NCBI GenBank assembly: GCA_964537685.1
Contig: CAZICM010000047.1
Span: 1 to 64,000, forward strand
DNA: 64,000 nt
Source of the DNA: CAZICM01 sp964537685
GTDB taxonomy: Bacteria; Myxococcota_A; Polyangia; Polyangiales; Polyangiaceae
Direction of reading: 5' to 3'
Shown here: positions 1 to 7,500 of the stretch, in pieces
How positions within the stretch are numbered: the stretch's first letter is position 1
How the letters are laid out: each line of letters begins with the position of its first letter
Translations under genes and position numbers: made by a program
The notes under the pieces: model-generated
The model's input: the letters and a program-made list of their open reading frames with translations, nothing else
Told to the model about the DNA's origin: nothing
The model's database searches: none

Positions 1-1348
1 CACTGCGGGGGGTTATCCATGTACCCCTCAACCCACCCAGAAGCCGGATGAGCCCTTTTAATATACCCTTCCTCAGCTCCTCCCAGCGGCAGCGGAGTTT
101 CCCGGTAAACGCCGGATCGCTCAACAGCTTTGGCCACCAAGTGGGTATCCGGTCCTGATCCGTACATGCGCCTCCCGCATAATGAAACCCGGCCACTTGC
201 TCGCCGGCGCAATAATCCGCATTGCCAAATGCAATATTAAAATCCCATAGCGGCCCCATCAAAAGCTTCCCCCCATCGCTATCCGCATGCTTATGCATAT
301 ACGCGCTCTTGCGGTATCCATCCACATTCCGCGATAGCTCTTGGATAATGGCGTAGTCAACAAAGGACAGCGGCTCTATCCACTTGGGATAACCCACATT
401 CGGATCGGCAAAGTTAGGCCCATCCATCATCGCCTCAAAATCGTCGACATATTTCTTTAAATAGGCCGACTGGGCGGGTGTTATCTCATCGTGCTTTGGA
501 TAATGGAATTGCCATGGATTCCCCGCCGCCGAATACCATCCATTCGCCGCGCTCGTATCCTCCCGCTTAAAAATATATCCGCCCGTAATATCTCCAGAAA
601 CCGCATCCGCCGCGGGCTTCGCAATATTCACGCGGTACTTGTTCCGCTTGATCTTCTCCACAAATAAATACACGCCCCGGTACCCGCCGTTCACAAACAC
701 TTCCACAAAGCGCGACAGCGGCTGATACCTTCCCATCGCGCGCCCCGCATCATAAGCGAATTTATCGCGCAAATAAGTCTTATCCGTGTACGGGCCATAT
801 AAAATCCAATCGCTCTCCTCGGGCATCCCCAGCATCGGCGACTGCACCTGAACGCCATTCACATCCACAAGCTCCAGCCCATAATTCTTCTTCGGGAAAC
901 TCGTGGACGACGAACCTCTCACTTCTATCCCAATATTGCCCGCATAACTCGCCGGCTGACTATCGATATTCATCAGCGAGCCGTCGTGCTGCTCAATCAG
1001 CTTCATCGTGCCCGCCGTCTTCACTTCTTCAAAGATCGGCTTCCCCTTGGTATCTATCCACACCACCGGCAATATCTCCGCCGGTATCATCGGCGGCTTT
1101 CCGCCCACTCCCTCTGTACCGCCCATCCCCCCTTGCTCCATGCCCCCAAATCCGCCCCCACCTCCCGCGCCGCCCGCGCCTCCTGCGGCTCCACCAGCGC
1201 CCCCAGCCGCCGCCGGACCTCCCGTCAATCCTAAATTCACATCCGAACCGCTCCCCGTGCACGCACCGCCAAACCCCAAAATGACCGCCCCCAAACCGCA
1301 CAGCCCGAGCGCCCCAACCGCAAACCCATTGTCCCAAATCGATTTCAT
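1..1348 (-). CDS. CotH-like (CotH kinase family) lipoprotein, 3'-truncated by window edge
   Basis: The reading frame starts at ATG 1348-1346 and stays open to the left edge, so the C-terminus is missing. The N-terminus has a hydrophobic signal peptide ending in a lipobox (FGGAC, Cys30), then a Gly-rich stretch (GGAGGAAGGAGG type) as tether, then a domain with CotH-family signatures: EVRGSSSTSFPKKNYGLEL around residue 120, and later HKHADSDGG followed by GPLWDFN, the conserved metal/ATP-site region of CotH kinases. CotH proteins phosphorylate spore-coat proteins in Bacillus; many bacterial homologues are secreted proteins of unknown target. Here an outer-membrane or surface-anchored protein is likely. 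No Shine-Dalgarno sequence is evident. It is divergent from the aminotransferase gene, 111 nt away. Family assignment is fairly safe; kinase activity is inference. Confidence 0.8.
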   Translation of the reverse strand, partial: MKSIWDNGFAVGALGLCGLGAVILGFGGACTGSGSDVNLGLTGGPAAAGGAGGAAGGAGGAGGGGGFGGMEQGGMGGTEGVGGKPPMIPAEILPVVWIDTKGKPIFEEVKTAGTMKLIEQHDGSLMNIDSQPASYAGNIGIEVRGSSSTSFPKKNYGLELVDVNGVQVQSPMLGMPEESDWILYGPYTDKTYLRDKFAYDAGRAMGRYQPLSRFVEVFVNGGYRGVYLFVEKIKRNKYRVNIAKPAADAVSGDITGGYIFKREDTSAANGWYSAAGNPWQFHYPKHDEITPAQSAYLKKYVDDFEAMMDGPNFADPNVGYPKWIEPLSFVDYAIIQELSRNVDGYRKSAYMHKHADSDGGKLLMGPLWDFNIAFGNADYCAGEQVAGFHYAGGACTDQDRIPTWWPKLLSDPAFTGKLRCRWEELRKGILKGLIRLLGGLRGTWITPRS

Positions 1349-1459
1349 CCGCCCATTCAACGAAAATCTTCCCCAAATGAAAAGCCCATTTGACAAAAAT
1401 CTTCGCCCCCCAAACAAAGCCTTTTCAAATCCAACAGCTCGTCTACACTCCGCGCCCCC

Positions 1460-2761
1460 ATGAGCACCATCGACCTATCCCCTCTGTTTCCGCCGATAGA
1501 ACAAGCCGATACGGGCCTCAGCGACTTGGCCCGCGGCGTCGTCGGATCGGAAATTCTCCGCATCGCAGCGCAAATCCGGGCTTTAAAGGCCACCGGCGCC
1601 ACCATCTGCAATCTCACCGTCGGCGATTTCGACCCGGCTTACTTCGCCATTCCTGAAGAATTGCTCGAAGCCACGCGCGTCGCCCTCATGGAAGGCCATA
1701 CCAATTATCCGCCCTCCGACGGCGTTCTTTTATTGCGCGAGGCCGTGGTGCGCTTTTATGAACGGGCGCTCGGCCTTAAATATCCCGTCGATTCGGTGCT
1801 TGTAGCAGGCGGCGCAAGACCTTTGCTCTACGGCTCTTACCGCACGCTGCTCGATCCGGGCGATGTGGCTGTCTATCCCGTCCCCTCGTGGAACAACAAT
1901 CATTATGCCTATCTGTCAGGCGCCAAATCCGCCGAAATACCCGTCGGCGCCGAAACCAATTTCTTCCCCGCCGCCGAACAAGTGCGCCCCTTCTTAAGCA
2001 GCGCCCGGATGATTACCCTTAATTCTCCGCTCAATCCCACAGGCACGGTCATCGACAAAGACGAACTCCGCAAGATAAGCGAAATGGTCGTCGAAGAAAA
2101 TCGCCGCCGGGAAAAAGCAGGCGCCAAATCGCTCTATTTGGTCTTCGATCAAGTCTATTGGACACTGACTTTCGGCGAAACCAAACACACAACCCCCATC
2201 GAACTCGTTCCCGACGTCGCGCCATACACGCTTTTGCTCGATGCCATTAGCAAATCGTTTTGCGCGACGGGCATGCGCGTGGGCTTTGGATTGATGCCGC
2301 CCGCTGTCCGAAGGCGCATGGCCGATATTTTAGGCCATGTCGGCGCCTGGGCTCCCAAAGCCGAACAAGTGGCCACGGCGCACCTGCTCGACTCGCCCAA
2401 AGTCATGATACTGTTTCACGCTGCCATGAAAGCCAAAGTCAAAGAGCGCCTGGATGCGCTGTACGAAGGCTTTTCGGCCATGAAAGCCGATGGCCTGCCC
2501 GTCGACGCCATAGCGCCCCAGGGAGCCATTTATCTATCGGCGCGCTTTAATCTCTTTGGCCGCACCATCGCGGGACGAAATATCCAAAACAACGAGGATA
2601 TCCGCAAACTGCTCCTCGAACTCGCGGGCTTGGCCATTGTGCCTTTCCAAGCCTTTGGATTGAAGGGCGACACAGGATGGTTTAGGCTTTCGGTGGGCGC
2701 CGTTTCAATGGCAGATATTCTTGAAGCCCTGCCAAGAATTCGGTCCCTGATAGGAAGTTAG
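1460..2761 (+). CDS. Class I/II PLP-dependent aminotransferase
   Basis: 433 residues, full length for fold-type I aminotransferases of the aspartate aminotransferase group. Visible motifs: TVGDFDP and the TNYPPSDG substrate-side loop near residue 95, LNSPLNPTGTVI (the NPTG loop), VFDQVYW, and the PLP lysine in DAISKSF (Lys265) followed by RVGF, which contributes the phosphate-binding Arg. The C-terminal domain contains WFRLSVG, whose Arg binds the substrate carboxylate. It would transfer an amino group between an amino acid and a 2-oxo acid in the cytoplasm; the exact substrate cannot be read. A TACACT box lies at 1444-1449, 10 nt before ATG, with no ribosome-binding site. The next gene follows after 2 nt, so the two are probably co-transcribed although functionally unrelated. 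Confidence 0.88.
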   Translation: MSTIDLSPLFPPIEQADTGLSDLARGVVGSEILRIAAQIRALKATGATICNLTVGDFDPAYFAIPEELLEATRVALMEGHTNYPPSDGVLLLREAVVRFYERALGLKYPVDSVLVAGGARPLLYGSYRTLLDPGDVAVYPVPSWNNNHYAYLSGAKSAEIPVGAETNFFPAAEQVRPFLSSARMITLNSPLNPTGTVIDKDELRKISEMVVEENRRREKAGAKSLYLVFDQVYWTLTFGETKHTTPIELVPDVAPYTLLLDAISKSFCATGMRVGFGLMPPAVRRRMADILGHVGAWAPKAEQVATAHLLDSPKVMILFHAAMKAKVKERLDALYEGFSAMKADGLPVDAIAPQGAIYLSARFNLFGRTIAGRNIQNNEDIRKLLLELAGLAIVPFQAFGLKGDTGWFRLSVGAVSMADILEALPRIRSLIGS

Positions 2762-2763
2762 CC

Positions 2764-3924
2764 ATGACGAAGCTATGCTTTTCCGCGCTGGCCGCCTTGC
2801 TTTTGGGCTGCGGCGAAAGCACACCCACACCCATAGAACCGCCTCCGCCCGAACAGGACGCGGGCAGCGATGCTCAGGATTTACCTTCCACCGATTGCAC
2901 CAGCAAATTCATCGATACAACTCAAGTTGTAGACAGCGACCCATATCAAAAAGGCTTTTACGCCCTTGGATACGCGCCGATGGCCTTGGAAGGCTGTGTC
3001 ATGGCCTATGTCGCGGGCCCCAACGAAGGCAATCTCGAAGGCGCCCTCAATCTGATCGATTTGGGCACCGGCGTCTTCAAAGTGCTTGCGACGGCGGAAG
3101 AAGCCCCGAGAAGACCGGCCCTATCGATTGCAGGCACGCCCACGGCCGCCTTTGAAGTCACCTACGGCACCGTCAACAGCATCCGCCTCCACAAAGACGG
3201 CGAAACCCGAATCATCGCGGGCGATTTTCATCACGCGGGCGAGCCCAGGGTATTTGGCAATACGATCGTATTCACCGGATGGCTCGAGGCCGATGAAAAC
3301 GGCGACACCGACATTTTTGTTTATGAAGCCGGGTCCGGCGCGGCATCGGCGGAAGTGTTATACGCGGGTCCCGGCCAGCAGCGCTTCCCGGATATTTCCG
3401 CGACGCATATAGCCTTCGCCGATTTCTCCGAGGACCCGGACGGCGCCTTCCATGAAAACAGCCAAGATCTCGCCGATATTGTTCTCTTCGATCGCAAAAC
3501 ATCCAAAAGCACGCCCCGCCCCAAAGCGGGCATGCAGGCATTTCCCTTGCTGGGCGCCCCGGGCTATATCGCCTACCTCCATTGGGGAAGTACCCATTTT
3601 GAACCGATGTCAAGCCAATACGACATATTTGTAAATAAATTGGACGGCATTCCCACAACCGATCAAAAAGGCGCGAGCATCACGACAAAAGTACCCTATA
3701 TCCGGCCTATCGCCAAAGACACCTTTATTGAATGGGTTCAATGGCCGGCCTCGGGCAATCCATCCCTCTTCCACCGGGTCATCGATTTATCCTTCCCCGA
3801 AAAACAATTGGACGCGGGCGATATCGGCGAAATGTACACGCCCGCGGCTTCCGATAAATTCAGCGTTATCGCCCAAAGATCCGGCCCGGGCAATCCAATG
3901 CAATTGAAAAGCTTTTTGTATTAG
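2764..3924 (+). CDS. Lipoprotein, probable beta-propeller (TolB/WD40-like)
   Basis: 386 residues. Signal peptide with lipobox LLGC (Cys16), then a Pro/Glu-rich spacer. The rest consists of repeated blades with patterns such as GTPTAAFEVTYG, IVFTGWLEADENGDTDIFVY, ATHIAFADFSEDPDG.. DIVLFDRKT and GYIAYLHWGS.. YDIFVNKLD, typical of TolB-like six-bladed propellers that report property strings. No enzymatic motif is visible. The ATG is preceded by AGGAAG with 8 nt spacing and lies 2 nt after the aminotransferase stop. Its product likely sits on the periplasmic or outer face of the outer membrane. The function is unknown. Confidence 0.75.
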   Translation: MTKLCFSALAALLLGCGESTPTPIEPPPPEQDAGSDAQDLPSTDCTSKFIDTTQVVDSDPYQKGFYALGYAPMALEGCVMAYVAGPNEGNLEGALNLIDLGTGVFKVLATAEEAPRRPALSIAGTPTAAFEVTYGTVNSIRLHKDGETRIIAGDFHHAGEPRVFGNTIVFTGWLEADENGDTDIFVYEAGSGAASAEVLYAGPGQQRFPDISATHIAFADFSEDPDGAFHENSQDLADIVLFDRKTSKSTPRPKAGMQAFPLLGAPGYIAYLHWGSTHFEPMSSQYDIFVNKLDGIPTTDQKGASITTKVPYIRPIAKDTFIEWVQWPASGNPSLFHRVIDLSFPEKQLDAGDIGEMYTPAASDKFSVIAQRSGPGNPMQLKSFLY

Positions 3925-3976
3925 ACTCAGCAATGAAATAATAATCTTCAAATAACAAAACCATTGCATTTCGATC

Positions 3977-4006
3977 TTGAGCCACAAAGCGGACCTGTCC
4001 TAAGCT
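3977..4006 (+). promoter_or_regulatory. Candidate promoter for the 138-residue gene
   Basis: TTGAGC at 3977-3982 and TAAGCT at 4001-4006, separated by 18 nt, sit in an AT-rich gap between the propeller lipoprotein and the gene at 4052. AAAGGAG at 4034-4040 provides a ribosome-binding site 11 nt before ATG. The match to sigma-70 consensus is partial. Confidence 0.3.
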
Positions 4007-4051
4007 GCCCCTCCATACTTCATTCGCGATAACAAAGGAGAGACTTGGATC

Positions 4052-4468
4052 ATGATTATCTCGTCCGAAGCCATGATGGATCAACGAGCGGGAAGCTATA
4101 ACCCCGACACATGGAAAGACGTGGTCATTCCGGCGGGAACGCTGCTCTATGCGGGCTATCACGGCGCCCCTGAATTCGGCCGTTACTTCACCGATCGCGA
4201 GACCGTGATGGCCCACGGCGATGGGCACTTTGCCTTTATGCTCTGGGGTGTCCTTCAAGTTAAGCCCCACTCCAGCCACGGTGATCGCCAAAATCTGCGC
4301 GAGTTTATGGTGGTTCAGGATTGTCCAGCGGCAGCGGGACTGGCAGCCGCCAACCGCGGTGCCTATTGGGGCGGCTCAGGCGGCTTTCAGTACTTTATCC
4401 CCGACCGTTTTCATATGAACTTGATGGTAAGGCGCGTCGTCGAGCTGAATACAACGGGCATTCTCTAA
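4052..4468 (+). CDS. Small protein of unknown function, possibly ADP-ribosyltransferase/TNT-like fold
   Basis: 138 residues, no signal peptide or membrane segment, ribosome-binding site AAAGGAG 11 nt upstream. I do not recognise the family with confidence. Visible elements are VIPAGTLLYAGYHG near residue 25, FGRYFTDRETVMAHG, and GGSGGFQYFIPDRF near residue 110. The order (an aGT-xLY strand, a G-x-YF strand, and a late GG-x-QY-x-IP strand) resembles ADP-ribosyltransferase-fold proteins and the tuberculosis necrotizing toxin (TNT) family, where the late Gln is part of the active site. This is inference from pattern only. It stands alone, 127 nt after the propeller lipoprotein and 85 nt before the macroglobulin gene, with no obvious immunity partner. 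Confidence 0.6.
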   Translation: MIISSEAMMDQRAGSYNPDTWKDVVIPAGTLLYAGYHGAPEFGRYFTDRETVMAHGDGHFAFMLWGVLQVKPHSSHGDRQNLREFMVVQDCPAAAGLAAANRGAYWGGSGGFQYFIPDRFHMNLMVRRVVELNTTGIL

Positions 4469-4512
4469 GCGCTGGCACTGCCGCCCGCGAAACCAAACCC
4501 CAAAAATCCATC

Positions 4513-4542
4513 TCGACCCGCGCATACAACTCGTTCAATAAT
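4513..4542 (+). promoter_or_regulatory. Candidate promoter of the macroglobulin-pbpC operon
   Basis: TCGACC (4513-4518), an 18-nt spacer and AATAAT (4537-4542) match sigma-70 -35/-10 at four and five of six positions. The -10 ends 11 nt before ATG 4554 and no ribosome-binding site is visible, so the transcript would have a leader of only a few nucleotides. Confidence 0.4.
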
Positions 4543-4553
4543 CCGCGCGGCTC

Positions 4554-7500
4554 ATGCGCGCATTCAAATATCCCAAAACACCTCATCTCCGCCTCGCTCC
4601 CCTCTCCCTCGCCCTCATTGCCCTGGGCCTCGCCTGCTTCCCCGGCACCAAAGCCCCCAATGTCGCGCCTCGAGGCACACTGGCCCCAGGCGCCTCCGAA
4701 AGCGAAACCGCGGGCTCCACAGGCCCCTTCCGCGTCGTCTTCGGCAGCCCCCAGGGCGAAATCAGCGAACCGGGTGAAATCACCCTGGTCTTCAACCGCC
4801 CCGTGCGCGCCCTCGAGCTTGCGGGCGAAGAAAAAAACCCGCCCGCCGTTCTCAAACCCCAAGTTCCAGGCCGCTTTCAATGGGTCGGCACCAGCGCGCT
4901 TCAATTCGTACCCGACACCCATCTTCCCCGGGCCACGCAATTCACCGTCGAAGTTCCCGCCGGACTCCGCGCGCTCGACGGCTCCTCGCTCGAGCAGCCC
5001 TATCGCCTCGAATTCAGCACCGCGCGCCCCAAACTCGCCGAGATTCTCCCCTATCGCCGCTTCCAAAACCTAAAACCCGACACCACTTTCGAGCTTCGAT
5101 TTAACCAGCCCATCGCCGAAGCCGAACTCGCCAGGGCCATTCGAATCAGCGCCGCGGGCAAAGCCGTACCATTCGATGTCAAAAGGCCCGATCCTCAAAA
5201 CCTCATGCTGGCGCAGCTCGCACCTAAAAGCGAATTGCCCATCAATTCAGACATATTGCTTCAGATCGACGGCAGCCTAAAAGGCAGCGAAGGCCCCCTC
5301 AGCGCTGGAAAAGAAGAGCGCATCGACTACCGCACTTATGGCCCTCTCAGCGTAAAAGACGTGCGCTGCGACAACGACACACCGCATGCCCGCTGTTCGA
5401 CCGAAGGCGGCATTGGCATCGAGTTTAGCAATTCGATCAAATTTGCAGACATTAAAAAAGCCATTCAAATCGAACCCAAACTCCCGCTTCAATGGTCGAG
5501 CTGGATGAGCGACGACATGGAAGTGGACAGCGTATATGTGTATGCGAAATTCGCGCCTGGCCAGCGCTACCGGGTCAAAATCAATTCAAACGGATTGAAG
5601 GACGAATATGGCCAAAGCCTGCGCGGCGATGTCGAGCGCGAAATGGTCTTTGACGATCTATGGCCGGTTGCGGAAATCGGCCTGCGGGGCAATACCTTTG
5701 AAGCCTCGGCGGCGAAAAGCATTCCCGTAGCGGCTGTAAACGTAAAACAGGCCGAACTGGTCACGGCCAAGCTCAGCGAAGAAGATATCCTCACCTTTGA
5801 AAGCAATGAAGACGCCCCTGGGAATCCGGCTTCGCTCGACAGCCTAGCCAGCCTGGCCGGCGCCAAGCGTATCACGCTAAAGCCCAATGCCGCCGTGAAC
5901 AAGCCTTTTACGCATTTGGTGCGCCCCGCGGATGTGCTTGGAGGCGATACCAAGCGCGGCCCGATGGCCATATCGCTCGCCTATACCGAAAGACCTGGAA
6001 CCGACAGCGCGCGCGAACGCGAAATGCACTCCATCGCTCAAGTGACCGATTTAGGTATCAGCGCCAAGCTATCGCCCCATGGTTCGGTGGTATGGGTTAG
6101 CCGCCTGGGCAGCGCGGCGCCGGTTGAAGGCGCAAGCGTAACGGTACGCCGCCCCGATGACAAAAACCCGCCCCAAATCTTTAAAACCGATGCCCAGGGT
6201 TTTGCCTATTTACCGCCCGAAGCCTTTAAACCTACCAATGAATACCGCGAACAAGCCATTATCTTTGCCCGCCTGGGCGAGGATTGGTCCTACCGCCGCA
6301 TTGACGATCCGCTCCCCTCGTACCGCTATGGAGTATCGGTCAATTGGTTTGATGAAGGACCGATTGGCATGGTCTTCACCGACCGGGGAATTTATAGGCC
6401 CGGCGATACCGTTCACTACAAAGGCATATTCCGCGAAGAAGGCCATCCCGGAATCAAAACCCCTACCAACCGCACGGTAAATCTCACCGTGACCGGCTCG
6501 CAAGGCGACGTAATCGGCAAACAAAGCGTCAGACTCAGCGAATTTGGCACCTTTGCCGCGGATGTCACGATACCGCGCACCAGCCGCCTAGGCTCCTACC
6601 ATATCCAGGCAGCCCTTGAGGGAAGCCCCCGGCGCTGGGGAGATGTCAATCATTATTTTGAAGTCGCCGAATACAGGCCGGCCTCCTTCGAAGTATCGGT
6701 GGAAAACGATAAACCCGCTTATATCCGGGGCGACACGATGCATTGCACAGGCCGCGGAGACTACCTATTCGGCGCACCTATGCCCAATGCCTCGGCCACG
6801 CTCAGCGTGCGGCGGAGCAGCGGCGGCTATTTCCAGCCCCCGGGGCTCGATGATGAATTCTATACCGATTCCTCGGCCTATTACGCCGATCTCAGCGACG
6901 AATCCGACGAAGAGGGCGAACTGCAGAGCGCCAATACCAAACTCGATAGCAAGGGAACGGCCTCCATCCATACCCAATTAAAACTCCCCGGCCAGAAAGG
7001 CATGGAGTTTGCGACCTGTGACACCGAGGTGACCGATATCTCGCGGCAAACCATCGCTTCCAGCGCAACGGCCATGGTTCATCCCGGAGAATTTTATATC
7101 GGCCTAAAACCCGGAGCCGACTATTTTATCGGCGCCGGCGAAACCCTTAAACCCGAAGTGCTCACGGTCGATCCCAAAGGCGCCAAAGTCGGCGGACAAA
7201 CCATAAAACTCGAACTTCTGCAGCGGGTGTGGACGCTCGCCCGCCGGAAGAACACCGATGGCACCCTTCATACCGAAAGCGAGCCCGTCGACAAACCCGC
7301 CGGCACATGCAGCATTGTATCGGCCGCCGACAAGCCTGTTTCCTGCCCCCTCACCGTACCCCAGGGCGGTTATTATATCCTTCGCGCAACCGCCAAAGAT
7401 AAAAGGGGCAACGATATCAGCGCCGCCTCCAGCCTCTATGCCTTGGGCGAAGGCACCACGGGATTCAAGGATACCAATGGAAGCGTGCTCGAACTGGTCA

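Noticed and set aside
1..60. Possible frameshift near the end of the CotH-like gene
   Set aside because: An alternative frame also reads plausibly, but neither matches clear family motifs at the edge, so I kept the unshifted frame and make no claim.
4395..5066. 223-codon minus-strand frame over the macroglobulin start
   Set aside because: Low-complexity Gly/Ala/Glu antisense frame, overlapped by a signal-peptide-bearing real gene.
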